From Marsupella aquatica (Eukaryota; Marchantiophyta), in the NCBI GenBank assembly GCA_973895155.1, contig OZ316893.1:22506001-22570000 (forward strand): a DNA stretch of 64,000 nucleotides, in the 5' to 3' direction. The stretch's first letter is position 1. Every line of letters starts with the position of its first letter. The notes under the pieces were generated by a model that was not told the origin of the DNA, searched no databases, and was given only the letters and a program-made list of their open reading frames with translations. Both the position numbers and the translations under genes were made by a program. Shown here piece by piece: positions 32,704 through 43,785 of this stretch.

Positions 32704-35700
32704 GGCCGCACACCCTGGACAAGGTTATGGTGCATGTTCAGGAAGCACAGCACCTCAAAAATCTGGTAAAAGCTCAATTTCTCGGATCTACCTATTGATT
32801 GCTTCGTCAGTAGCCCTTCTCTGAAAGCCAAGAACCGATGGGGTCCCCTGTTGAAACTTTTCCACGTCTTTCCTTTTGAATTTTGATGGGTTTTGAATCC
32901 TTGGTTGTTGAGTGGTGTTCATTTTCTTCCCTCTTGCGATCAGTGTCATCTCGAGGATGAGGGTTTTGAACCGTCGGGTTTTCTTGCTCACTTCTATGGT
33001 TCTTGTTCAATTCCCCTTTCTTCGCTTTCGATGTTCTGTGCTCCATTGATGTTACCACTTATGTATTGGAATTTTTGGCAGATTGGTCAAGGCGATTGTC
33101 CGCACCTTTTATTTTACGGGCCGTCAGGAGCTGGGAAAAAGACCTTGATCATGGCTTTGCTACGAGAAATGTATGGTCCAGGTGCTGAAAAGGTCAGTGG
33201 GGCTGGTAACTTTCCTGCTCTCGATGGAGACGAGATGTATGTCACGGGATCCTGCTTTTGCTTTTCCTAGTAAATTCGAAGAGGTTTACTCACGTTTGAA
33301 GATGGTGAATGAATGTGTCCAGTAACCTGGTTTACTGCTCGCCAGAAACCACTATCATCGTCAATGCTTGTCTCTACCAAATATGATCCCTGCAAAGAGT
33401 TGTATGAAATACTTGTACATTCACACCTAGCGCTGTCTGTGTATCATATGTTGAGTGCATGGTCAACAATAATTCCTTGTCGAGTTCTTGACCTGACTAC
33501 AGATATTGCGCACTAACCTGACACTCTTGTGTTTTGACATCCTGTAGGTGAAGGTGGAGAACAAGCCTTGGAAAGTGGAGGTACAGCTATGATGTATCTA
33601 TGACGACTGCTTTTCTAGCTGTTTCTCACTGTTTATGTTGTGGGCAGTTGGATTCAACTGCGGTCATGCACTAACAACAATCGGCAGAGAAGAACGGAAT
33701 TTGCTTGTTTGATAGTTGGGCTTACAGTTCATCCAGTCCTGTTGGCCGTGTTGAAGCTTTCCTGATAAGTTGAGATATGTTTCACACAACAAACTGTCAT
33801 ATTTCTAAGTACGGCCTCCCAAGCATAGTACAACTCCAATGTGCTGAAGTGGAACTATCTGTGTCTCACCTTCCATTTCGCAGGTAGGCACTCGGAAGTT
33901 GGAGATTGACCTCACGACCGTCTCCAGCAACTATCATGTCGAATTCAGTCCCAGTGATGCAGGATTCCGAGACCGTTACGTCGTGCAGGAAATCATCAAG
34001 GAGATGGCGAAAAACAGGCCCGTAGATGTCAGTGGGATAAAGAGCTTCAAAGGTCTTATAAACGTCCAATGTTTATTGCGATTCACGTTGTTAGTCTCGG
34101 TTTGCGCGAAGACCCTTACGACATCCAGGACAGACTTTCGGTTGCTTAGTATTGAGTAGCTTCGAGCACTTACGATTAGCTTTGTCAGAGGCCTACATTG
34201 GTGGCTTTGGGTCGAGAGACTTGGCATATTTGTACAGCAACGTCAGTTCATTTTCTTCTTCTTTCCCCTACCTTCCGAGGGCTCAGGAACTAGCCCGTGC
34301 TCATGAAGTATTTGTCATGTTGCAGTTGTCGTTCTGAATGAGGTTGATAAACTATCGAAAGAGGCTCAACATTCTCTTCGGCGGACGATGGAAAAATATA
34401 GCTGGGCTTGCAGACTGATTCTGTGCTGTAACAGCGCATCAAAAGTCATTGAAGCTGTTCGTTCTAGATGTTTGAATGTTCGCATCAATGCACCGACTAA
34501 GGATGAGGTAGAGTGCCTAGAACTTCTAGTTATTTTGAAAACGATATGTCAGCTATGATAATCTACACTTCAGTTGACATGTGAGACAGACACGCGAGAC
34601 AGTCGTTCCAATGGACAGGTTTTGTTTGGTCATTTTGGAGATTCTTAATCTCTTTCGAAATCTTTCTTACAAACAGGTGACATGCAAGCATGAATATCTG
34701 GCCCTACTCTGTAGTCGATGAATGGCCTCCTTTACTAATTCTAAACTCATGGCCGAGAATGATCCAATTACCTGACCTTTCGTGCTTGTAATTCTGAGTT
34801 CCTGACTTGTGGTTCCTGGCAGATTGTAGATGTTCTACAGTTTGTTTCCAAGAAGGAGGGTTTGCAGCTGCCTGCCGGTTTGGCTGGCCGTATTGCATTT
34901 CAATCTAATCGGAATTTAAGACAAGCACTTCTGTCGTTTGAAGCTTGCCACGTCCACCAGTACGTTCATAATCCCTATTCCGAGTCCGGTATACTCGTAA
35001 TTGTGTTTGAGGGGCTGAGACAGCGCTCATGGGATTGAATGGAAGGGTATACAGCGTTCGACGAGTGAGACAGAGGAAGTAGATAAAGCACAGGAAGGAA
35101 GACCCCGAATTTTTTTAAGAAACTGCAGGAATACTGACCGTCTGTCGTTGACAGAATTTTCCAGTAGTGGAAAGCAGTCCCAGTAGCTCACTTGATAGAT
35201 TCTGTTTTGGCTATGCTGCGAGTGTTTCACCATCGCGTATAGCCCACACTCTACTTCTTTGATAGACAACGGAATCTATGGACCTTGTGACAGGTACCCA
35301 TTCACAGACAACCAGCAAGTACAAATGACAGACTGGGAGCAATATGTTGTCGAGATTGCAAATGATATTGTGAACGAGCAAAGCCCCAAGAGGTAATTCA
35401 TTCGCGTTGTTGCGAGGTCCGTGCTGACGATGTAGATAACTTCCCAGTGAATAACTATTCGGAGGTGACTACAACTCTTGGAATCACCATGCTGTGTGCC
35501 TAATTGAGCAACTGATTTAAGATCCTTGCTGAATGCAGACTATTCCAAGTTAGGGGGAAGCTTTATGAGCTACTATCCAATTGCATACCCCCGGAAAGTA
35601 TTCTTAAGGTAGGTTGTTTGTGTTTGTGCATTCTGATGCCAGCATTTGGCGACTATCGCATGAAGGTGTGGATTGAGTTGAGCAGCTAGGTTACATGAAA

Positions 35701-36542
35701 GCCCTCAAGTTCAGGATGACGAGCTGTACAGGGGATCTTTACTCATGATGTGCTTCATATCTGCAGACGTTACTGGTGGAGTTGATGAAAAAACTGGATT
35801 CAGAACTGAAACACGAAGTCTGTCATTGGGCAGCTTTTTATGTAAGGTTTTTGACCATAGCGTTAGAGAGCCAAGAGTGCGCTGTTGGGAATAATATGTA
35901 GTCTTTTTGAATGATTATATCGCCTTTGAAATTTAGACGGCCCCGCAATTTTATTTTGCATGTCATTCACATCTTCGTTTTAGTCCTGAATTTCTGCTTC
36001 AGCCGTCAAAGGTAACCTTATTCTCTGTGGTTTGCAGGAACATCGAATGCAGCTTGGACAAAAAAGTATTTTTCATTTAGAAGGTACTGCGTTTTGAACC
36101 CAAGAGGAGTAGTTTGATCAAACAGGGACTTCATAAGAATGATTGCTTATTGCGAAAGGTCACTTGATTATTGTATTTGAGCCGGAAGATTTGGGCTGGC
36201 GCCTTCTCTGGGTAATATGGCTTCAGAAGCTAGCAGGATCAAGTCATAGCCGTCATTGAAGCAGCTGGAGGCTTGGTCGATAGAATAGTAAAATGAAATC
36301 CAGGGGGAAAAAAAACAGAAAGAAGTAAAATCTCGGTGAAGTGTCATACCTGAAGCTCAGTTCTGAATTGTCCGCCGGGTTTGAATTACAAACATATGTT
36401 GGGACCGACAATATTATGTTTCATCTAATTTTTTAACTGACTCTCTACTAACTTCAGGTGCTTTTGTTGGCTCTGCTGTGCAGCATTTGTGGCCAAGTTC
36501 ATGAGCATCTACAAGAGATTTCTGATTGCGACTTTTGGTTGA
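32682..36542 (+). CDS. RFC3: Replication factor C subunit 3 (PCNA clamp loader)
   Basis: One of the small AAA+ subunits of the RFC complex, which opens PCNA and loads it on primer-template DNA in the nucleus. Exons that join in phase: 32682–32765, 33082–33192, 33548–33580, 33884–34052, 34326–34507, 34823–34959, 35294–35392, 35539–35608, 35767–35841, 36038–36083, 36484–36542; total 354 residues, the length of the Arabidopsis subunit as I recall it. It starts [15 protein letters not shown]. Walker A is GPSGAGKKT (residues 41–49). The Walker B position reads VVVLNEVDK (about 133–141), the altered form usual for this subunit. The SRC motif is RSRC (178–181). The end reads [19 protein letters not shown]. 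All intron ends are GT–AG. The copied upstream ATG may affect translation. Confidence 0.96.
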
Positions 36543-36599
36543 TGAGAGTTTCTGAATTCTGTAATGCCATCCTATCCCACAAAATCACCTCCTCACATG

Positions 36600-37260
36600 T
36601 AGCGACTGAAAAAGTGGCACCACCCAAGTGCCATTGGGGTGCTTGGGTGTTTGGTTTGTGGTATTTATGGGGGAGGCCCCATCGTAGAGAGGGAGGACTC
36701 ACTTTGAAGTTAGAGGGGAAGGATAGCGGATAGCATTAGGAGCTTGAGAGTGTGTTCAAAGTAGTGAGGTGGAAGCCATACTCATTGTCCAGTGAGGCAG
36801 GAGTTGGGTAGACGGCAGAGGCCGGGTTACTCATGCAATGTGTATCACTTTCACCAAAAGATATGGATCTGGACATTTTACTTGATGGATTTCTTTTGTG
36901 TGAGTCCTCTCCCTTTTCCTTCTCCGTAGTTGTGTTCTCCCTTGTATGATTTGAAGAAACTTGCATGGTTTGGGTAGTCCTTGTGAGTAGGGGTGGTGAT
37001 AGCACCCTTTGGACAACCCTGAGTGGGAATGGGAAGAGAGTAGTTGGCAGGTCTTGATCAAAAGTTGTGGGGTGTAGTAGTCGGTAGACTGATCAAAATG
37101 TACATTTCCGGGAGCAAAAACTAAACTACTCATTCTTGGTGTGAGAATAATCCAAATAGTGACCTTCAGTCGTACCCCGTACACGATACAAACAATTTAG
37201 TAGAGAAAATCACATAATTGTCATCTTAATCGTTTGATAAGCAATTGACAATGGCAAGGG
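36600..37260 (+). repeat. Diverged dispersed repeat, related to 58.27–58.93 kb
   Basis: Starts within about 60 bp of the RFC3 stop codon. It aligns in order with 58,270–58,930: GGGTGCTT…GGTGT, GCCCCAT, GAGGCAG.AGTTGGG.AGACGGCAG, CCGGGTT, CAAAAGATATG, GTGAGTAG…GGGTGGTGA, TTGATCAAAAGT, AGTCGGTAGACT, TACATTTCCGGGAGC and TTTGATAAGCA. I judge roughly 65–75% identity by eye. Probably part of an LTR: the block TACA|TTTCCGGGAGC looks like an LTR end followed by a primer-site-like sequence. Confidence 0.65.
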
Positions 37261-38534
37261 ATTATTCCATTTTGACTATTGAAACAGCAGGAGTTCAATG
37301 CTACCAAGTATCCATATGAGTAAATTCAAAACAAAATCCAATTTCCAAGTATGATGTCAAATTGTCTAAGTATTAACTTCTCAACAGGAGAAGGAGTCTG
37401 CAGTTCTACTCACAGCAGGTCAAGGCTCAACAGGAGCACCTAAGGAGGAGCTTCTATGCTTCCAACAGAAACTGAGAACTGAAAAAGAAAGTTAATTGTC
37501 ATCCTATTTAAGATGCTAGAGGAAAAGGGGAAAGATCCCAATAGGTAAGTATCATTTCCGGTTTTCATGGAAGGAAAAGTAACTGTCATTAAAATCCGAA
37601 AGTGATAAAGGAAGATCCAAAAATAAGTACAAGGCAAAATCCGGAAATGGATTTCCGGGTCTACTACAAAATCCAGATTTTGATCCTAATCGGATCTGGA
37701 AATGCTAACTCTAACTTCTAATGAACTACAAAACTACTGGAGAATCATCTTCTATCTCTACTCTAACTGGCTCACGCCATGGGCCCTCACTCTATGTATA
37801 CTAAGTGTACCCCCCTGCGCTCGAACCCCCCTTGCCTACCCCTTCTTAGTAGTTTTTCTTTCATATACATTACCCTTGTTCCATGTAAAAAATTAGTTTT
37901 TGATAATTTTTTACACCCTAACTTAGGTGCCTTATAAAATTGAAAAAAATCTATATTTGAAAACCCATTGTGGAATTATAATAAGGAAAACCCAAGATAG
38001 GGCTAGCATACAAGATCCAATTTGAGATACACAAATTTTTTGGACAAAAATGATGCATACAACACCCTAGTGGGGCATACAATCACTCACATAGTGTAGA
38101 TATGTTTTGCCAGTTTGGCTTTAAACTAGTATAGGCAAGACTACGGACAAGACATGGATTGGTAGACAGTAGGTGGGCAGTGGCAACATCCCCACAAGCA
38201 TGGGCACTGCTTGCACCGGGTCTGCACTCTACATTGGAGAGACTATTACAAACGGGATTACAAACCAAATAATCAAGCTAAGGTATGGGTCTAGGTACTA
38301 ATAGAGTGACTCACTCTCGGACTCACTTGGGACACTATGTTCCAATGATTGAGACCTTGCCACGTGGCCCCCTTATACAATGACGCGTGTCACATACATT
38401 ATAGGACTCGTTTGGCTGAATTAATATGCCACGGTTTTGGAAATACCCTTCTTCCTTATCAACCCAAATTTGTATTTGTTGGTTCTAATTGTATTATAAT
38501 TATTAGCCACAAATGGATTAAAAATACCCTTCAA
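37261..38534. other. Unassigned sequence
   Basis: No gene or repeat recognised. The 3' half is AT-rich. Short frames lack any domain. Confidence 0.35.
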
Positions 38535-39038
38535 CACTAGTACATTTTTGGCACTTTTCCGATACTCAAAACACGCATTTCTCAACACGCCCAATACTAA
38601 ACACGACGAAAAATGTCCGATACTCCCAGCTACGGAACTTCCAATACTACTAACATCGGACATTATTATCCGATATGTTTTGTATCAAAAACTTTGTCCA
38701 ATACCCCGCATATCGGACAATGTTTGAAACCTCCTGTATTGCAAATTGAGAGCCAAAATGTTTTTCAGACGTCCGATGATAATAGTATCGGAAGCCAATT
38801 CTGATTGGTTTGGTTTCGGACATTTACCGATACAAGTATTATTGGACATATTTTTGCAATACTAATTACAACGGAAAACATTTGCGAAGGCTAAGATATC
38901 AGTGACTATCCATTGGAATTGCTATCGGACCCCTCCTCGGTTGCGGGCTTAAGCGTCCAATCCGTGGAGTATCGGATAATGGCTTCCGATTGTTATAGTA
39001 TTAGAAAATCCGATACTTTGAGGATGGGAAGGGGTTTT
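38535..39038 (+). mobile_element. CACTA-like transposon end, interrupted by the gypsy element
   Basis: Starts CACTAGTACATTTTTGGCAC, a CACTA-type terminus. The next 500 bp hold about fifteen to eighteen copies of a degenerate octamer TCCGATAC or TCCAATAC in both orientations (TATCGGA, TATTGGA), the pattern of CACTA subterminal transposase-binding repeats. The gypsy element's GTTTT target lies at 39,034–39,038. Two more TCCGAT words occur beyond the gypsy element at about 54,632 and 54,645. No coding region, so it is non-autonomous. Confidence 0.6.
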
Positions 39039-39153
39039 TGTGATGCCTAGACAGGAATCACTCGGCCGGTTAAGTGGGTAAAGCAGGAAGGCACCCTAGG
39101 AACACCTTAGTATAGGGACAAAACAATGAAAATATAAACAATTAGGGGCAACC

Positions 39154-40047
39154 ATGGAACCCGGGCTGAGGCCGGAGGTAAGGCTGAGGGTGAAAACCCG
39201 ATTAGGGTTAGGGCGCGTTAAGCGTCGGCGGCTAGGAAGGATCAACGGGAAGAAGGACCGGCAGAGGAGAGGGGTAAGGAGCGCTTGCAGGAGATGGTGG
39301 CTCATTTGCGAGCACGAACTAGGCAGACGACTACGGGAGGCCAACTACTGTCAGCTGCTTAGGCAAGCACTCGGGGAGAGAGTAGATACCGACGATCGAC
39401 CTAAGGAGGGTATGAGCAACGTCAATCAAGCGGCACATTTCTGGGGATGCCTGTTCGAACGGGCAACTGAGTACATCAAGACTTACGAGGACGAGGAATC
39501 AGAAAGGGCAGCTCGAGAACGGCAGGAGCTCGCTTGATTGTGGGAGCTGCAGAAGACGGCTTTCTTAGGAGGCGAACTCATCAAGGACGAGTTCCTGTGG
39601 ACGCCTACTTCCAATCAACTCGACGATCTTCTGTTTTGCAAAGACAGCGTCGTCGGCATCCGAGAGGCCATCAAGAACTGCAACGATATACACTGGGAAT
39701 TAAAGGGAAGCACGGAAAGGTGGACCCAGGCAACGGTGCTAGGAGAAACCTCCACGGCAGCAGAGATGAAGAGGAAGGGAGCCGTCAACGATGAAGCCAC
39801 CCCGGCAAAAAGAACGAGGTCAGCGGCACCAAAGAAGCCAGCCGAGCAGCAGAGCAGGAGGCAGGGAGAAGCCAAAGAGGAGGAGGTCGATCCCATCAAG
39901 GCCATTCCAACCAGGGATGACACCTGGAAGGGCTGGGCGGCAACCCTACCGGTGGAGGTGCAACTACATTTTGCACGGAGGAGGATGCATGCTTTACGGC
40001 CATGCAGACCAAGAAGTACCAAGGCTTCATGGCCGGATCCGGCTTAG
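39154..40047 (+). pseudogene. LTR ORF A, 5' copy (interrupted)
   Basis: Same protein as the 297-residue frame of the 3' LTR, but a TGA at 39,535–39,537 replaces the CGA at 50,431 and splits it into 127 and 169 codons. The ATG sits in ACCATGG. Residues about 49–107 form the module shared with the CACTA transposase. The remainder is charged, with a Lys/Arg-rich stretch (AKRTRSAAPKK) near residue 215. The last 46 bases overlap ORF B in another frame. Confidence 0.8.
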
Positions 40048-42785
40048 AGGCCTTTGTGAGATTACCATGGCTGAAGCCGGAGGTACCGGAGTCAGACCTA
40101 TTAGAATTCGTGGGGTCATGGGAACCCGAGACCAATTGCACGAGGATATATGGGAAGGATTTCTATCTTACTCCCAAGGTAATTGCCGAAGTGTTTGGCT
40201 TGCCGATAGGCAATAAGACCAAAGTTGATACCAGGAAGACCTTGCCTGACAAGGAGTTCCGGTCGTTCCCCGGGCCATCAACGAAGAATGGCTTCTTCCG
40301 GAACACCTGCACCAACCCGCACATAGGAGAGATGATCGACTTCTTGCGGGTGACCATGCATTGTAACTTGCCGAGGGCAGAGATCGGCAAGGCACAGGTC
40401 TATCTGGCAGAAAGGCCAGACCCAAGTCGGGACTACAACGGGTACCTCCTCAACCAATTGAAGAAGATCTTAAAGGAGGAGCAGCAGGTAATCGGCATGG
40501 GGAGCGTGTCGCGGCTTGGCTATCACATGCCGCTGTTGTGCCGGTATGCCAGAGGTCAGACTTTTGCCCCAGTACTTCCCCTGCAGGTAAGGGCACCCGA
40601 GGAAGCTCCAACGCCGAGGCCGTTGGCTGAGAAGCCTCAACCACCTGTTAGCCCTACAATCGAGCAGGTGTTTAGGCCCAGGAAGGAGGACTTGCCGATG
40701 CAGCAACCAGGCATGCAGAGTCTGCTGAAACTACTGGAGAACGAAAAGAAATTGGCATCGGCAACAACAACGGCAACGGCAACAATGCAGGACACTACTA
40801 CAGAGGTAGGCCTACACCGGCTCACAAGAGAAAACCCCTTTGCTGGAGACAAGGAGAGGATCAGGCCTGAATCCAAGTCAGGTGTTCGAATGTATGTGGG
40901 AATCTCAAGCTCCGAATCTGAGGCAGAATTGCCTGAAGCTCCTACCGACGAAGAGGAGAGGGAGAAGCCGGACGTCCAAGAGGTAGAGGAGGCAGTGGAG
41001 GACTGCAGCCATGATAATTCCGGCTATGGGTCGGACCATCACGTTCCAGGAGTAAGGACCTGTGGCCGGTTTGTCCCCACACTTCCAAGGGTAGTGCGAG
41101 GGGACCCCAACCAGCAGAGTAGCCCTGAGTCTCCCCCACCAGATGTTGCTCCCCCGAGCTTCGACGGCATAAAACAGACGGTGCAGGAATTTCAGGAGCG
41201 AATCAAGCAGGAGGAGGAGGCAGCCCTGGCTAAGGAAAAGGATTTACCAGGAGGAGATTGGCCGGAGGACATCAGGCGGCTAGCCAAAAAAGGAAGCAAA
41301 CCTCTAGCCACGATTGAAGAGATCCGCAGGACGGCTTGGGAGCAGAGGCCGCGATGGGCGATGCCGATCACTTCTACTTACTCCACCTACGCTAAGAATA
41401 GAGCCATGGAGTATGGTGAGATGTGTGGGGAACTTGCGCTCGGCATCTTTGGAGAGGAGTTGGAGGTAGGACCCTTTTTCCATAGGGAGCAGTTGGAGAA
41501 GCACCAATTAGAAGAAGCGGTGGCTTTAGAGAGAAGCAAGAAGGACGAGGTCATTCGGCGGCTTAGGAGGATGGAAGCCGAGATTGAAGATCTAAGGGCG
41601 GCCAAGAAAGCCCAAGATGAACTGCGGATTAAACGACATGAGCTGAACATCATGCAGGGGCAGTTGGACACCGCGCAGGCTGATAATCAGAATATCAAGG
41701 ATAAACTGACTCAGACGCAGGGAGAGTTGGCCGACACGATCAAAGAGAGGGAGAAGTGGAAGCAAGAGCTGAAGAATACAGAGGAGGCCCACATAACAGC
41801 CAACAGCCGGGCCATGGCGGAGACCCAAAGAAAGGAATGGGCGTTGAAAGGGGAGCTCGAGAAAATCCGCGGAGCCCTTGAGCAGAAGGAGGCCGAGTTA
41901 GGGAAATCCTATCAAGGGATTATGGCGCTGCAGCAGGAGCTTGCGTCCCTGACGGCCAGCTTCAAGGCCGACCTAAGGGAGAAGGACGAGATGCTCGAAC
42001 AGACTTACGCCAAGATGAACCAGATGGAGTCTGTCATCATTGCAGAGCTCGACAAGGAGCTAAGAGCAACCCGGGAGGAGAGGACTACCTTGAAACAAGA
42101 ACGGGAGGAAGCCCAGAAGGAACTAGAGGAGGCACGCAAGGACCTGGATGAGACCCAGGAGGAGTTGGAGGAAATCACGAGGAAGATGGAGAACCTCCAG
42201 CGGCGGGCCGACAACCAAACGGAGCGGCTGAAGAAACAAGCCGCAGTATTTAAGTGCTTGTCTTCATCAGGCCCAACTCCAATTGGGGCAACCAAGTTAC
42301 CAGGAGTGGTACTGGCCGAAGAAAAAGCCGCGCCAACTGCACCAGTGCCGGAAGTAAGTGGGAAGGGGAAGGGACCAGCTGCCGAACCAGAAAAGAAGAA
42401 AAAGCGGAAACCTTCAGGGTCAAGGAGTAATCTGACTCCACAAGCCATGGTGACCAAAGAGGTAGAACCAGCACCATCCTCCGACATGAATACGGCAATA
42501 GATCCCGCTATGATCACAGGTGGGGGTGGTGCGGCCCAAGCCGAACTACTCAATAAGGAGGCCGGTATTCCAGATCCGCCTCTTGAGCAGGCCGGGGAGA
42601 CCGTAGCCGAGGCTGAGGCCGTAACCGATTCCCGAGCCGATGCCGACGCCGATGGTGGACCCAGTCAGGCCGATGGAGAGTTGACTCAGTCAAGGGCAGG
42701 TAATCTGTCAGGGAATGAGCCTACGGCAGTGGCTGAGGAGGAAGCGTTGGGGGCGTCCATTAAGGATCCACCACCGGTGTCGTGA
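40002..42785 (+). CDS. LTR ORF B, 5' copy: PMD-like head with long coiled coil
   Basis: 927 codons. Residues about 1–185 resemble the plant mobile domain and related transposon-encoded regions (KKYQGFMAGSGLEAFVRL, LLEFVGSWEPETN, FYLTPKVIAEVFGLPIG). Residues 200–430 are Pro/Glu-rich and probably disordered. Residues about 495–750 are a continuous coiled coil (REKDEMLEQTYAKMNQME; QKELEEARKDLDETQEEL). A basic motif KKKKRKPSG near 797–806 could be a nuclear signal, followed by an acidic Ala-rich tail. No enzyme motif is seen. As it lies in the 5' LTR it is upstream of gag. Function unknown. Confidence 0.85.
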   Translation: MQTKKYQGFMAGSGLEAFVRLPWLKPEVPESDLLEFVGSWEPETNCTRIYGKDFYLTPKVIAEVFGLPIGNKTKVDTRKTLPDKEFRSFPGPSTKNGFFRNTCTNPHIGEMIDFLRVTMHCNLPRAEIGKAQVYLAERPDPSRDYNGYLLNQLKKILKEEQQVIGMGSVSRLGYHMPLLCRYARGQTFAPVLPLQVRAPEEAPTPRPLAEKPQPPVSPTIEQVFRPRKEDLPMQQPGMQSLLKLLENEKKLASATTTATATMQDTTTEVGLHRLTRENPFAGDKERIRPESKSGVRMYVGISSSESEAELPEAPTDEEEREKPDVQEVEEAVEDCSHDNSGYGSDHHVPGVRTCGRFVPTLPRVVRGDPNQQSSPESPPPDVAPPSFDGIKQTVQEFQERIKQEEEAALAKEKDLPGGDWPEDIRRLAKKGSKPLATIEEIRRTAWEQRPRWAMPITSTYSTYAKNRAMEYGEMCGELALGIFGEELEVGPFFHREQLEKHQLEEAVALERSKKDEVIRRLRRMEAEIEDLRAAKKAQDELRIKRHELNIMQGQLDTAQADNQNIKDKLTQTQGELADTIKEREKWKQELKNTEEAHITANSRAMAETQRKEWALKGELEKIRGALEQKEAELGKSYQGIMALQQELASLTASFKADLREKDEMLEQTYAKMNQMESVIIAELDKELRATREERTTLKQEREEAQKELEEARKDLDETQEELEEITRKMENLQRRADNQTERLKKQAAVFKCLSSSGPTPIGATKLPGVVLAEEKAAPTAPVPEVSGKGKGPAAEPEKKKKRKPSGSRSNLTPQAMVTKEVEPAPSSDMNTAIDPAMITGGGGAAQAELLNKEAGIPDPPLEQAGETVAEAEAVTDSRADADADGGPSQADGELTQSRAGNLSGNEPTAVAEEEALGASIKDPPPVS

Positions 42786-43274
42786 CGGTGCAAGGGTGCC
42801 GTTCCTTTTAGGGAGGGCGGACGTGGAGGGAGGAGGCGTGAGTGGGCAGGGCGGGCGCGGATCTCCACGTTTAGGATTAGGATCAGAACCAGGAGCGGCC
42901 CTGACACTTAGCTTAGTGGGATTGCGGTCCCACTGGTAGGAGCAACACTTGTGCTCCTGCCTTGCTGTACATAGGTAGATTCGGGCAAGTAGATTACTGT
43001 TAAGTAGATTAGGCTTACGATGCAAAGAATGGCGGATCCACTACCAGGATAAGTACCTGGGCAGCGGGGAGCTCAGGGCCTCTTCTTTAGCAAGTTTTTA
43101 GTTTGCACCAGCCGGGCTGGGATCAAGTAGTACGAGAAGCTCTCGGTTAGTCATACAGTGACCCTTGTGTATATTCATGTTTCCTCATGCCTAAGAGCTG
43201 AATAGAGTTGGCCTCACGTCTTAGTTCGCAGAACTTGTGTATGAGATGTACTGTTTGTATGGCAAGTGCATGGT

Positions 43275-43297
43275 ATGACTCAGTCAGAATGAGTCAT
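43275..43297. promoter_or_regulatory. Paired TGACTCA/TGAGTCA sites in the LTR
   Basis: ATGACTCA and its exact reverse complement TGAGTCAT flank a 7 bp spacer. TGACTCA is the core bound by AP-1/GCN4-type bZIP proteins. The same arrangement is at 54,171–54,193 in the 3' LTR. A TATA-like TGTATATTC lies about 100 bp upstream. Confidence 0.5.
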
Positions 43298-43606
43298 TTT
43301 GCTATTTGTGTGTCGCATTAACTTGTGTGAAGAGTGCCCACATCAACCAAAGGAAGGAAAGTAAGCAGGGGAGTGAGAGTTGGATGTGTCAAGCTGAGAG
43401 AGGTCTTAGCGGCTTAACCAAGCCTATTGGGGATCATTCCGGCGGCGGAATCCAAACATACCTAACAAGACGAAGGGGAAGACAGGGGAAGACAGGGGAA
43501 GACAGGGGAAGGCCTAGATTAGGCCGGCTACGTATCTCATGACCCGATGAAGGATCTGTCCAGTATATGTGTGTAAAATGTTAATAGTAGTAGTAGAAGG
43601 TTAGCA

Positions 43607-43710
43607 GCGTCCCATGCCGCTGAGCCGCGGAAACGGCCTCGCCAAGCGCAAAACCCGCGGGAATCGACTTGAGCTGGGGGGTTTCTTGGGTTTAGGGAGC
43701 CATGGGACGC
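43607..43710. other. Potential hairpin near the LTR 3' end
   Basis: GCGTCCCATG at 43,607–43,616 is the exact reverse complement of CATGGGACGC at 43,701–43,710, six bases before the LTR end. In element RNA it could form a stem closing about 84 nt just upstream of the primer site. Confidence 0.55.
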
Positions 43711-43716
43711 ACCACA

Positions 43717-43740
43717 TTTTTGGCGCTAGATGGAGGGGGC
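43717..43740 (+). other. Primer-binding site of the gypsy element
   Basis: TTTTTGGCGCTAGATGGAGG starts directly after the 5' LTR. It has the TTTGGCGC form seen in plant Tat/Athila-type elements, where it pairs with a tRNA 3' end. I cannot assign the tRNA with certainty. Confidence 0.75.
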
Positions 43741-43785
43741 ATTTCTTAAGCCGTGAGATATGAAGTTAGAACGGAAGCATAGGTA

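Larger units (their letters stand above)
39039..43716 (+). repeat. 5' LTR of the gypsy element (4,678 bp)
   Basis: Begins TGTGATGCCTAG and ends GCACCACA. About 80% of its length is taken by two overlapping reading frames. The last ~930 bp is non-coding and holds a paired bZIP-like site, three GACAGGGGAA units at 43,481–43,510, and a terminal hairpin. The 3' copy has two such units and a mutated last dinucleotide (TA for CA). Confidence 0.94.

Noticed and set aside
42005-42553. Minus-strand Ser-rich frames in both LTRs (also 52,901–53,413)
   Set aside because: They are complements of the Glu/Lys coiled coil of ORF B; Ser-rich composition is expected from that complement.
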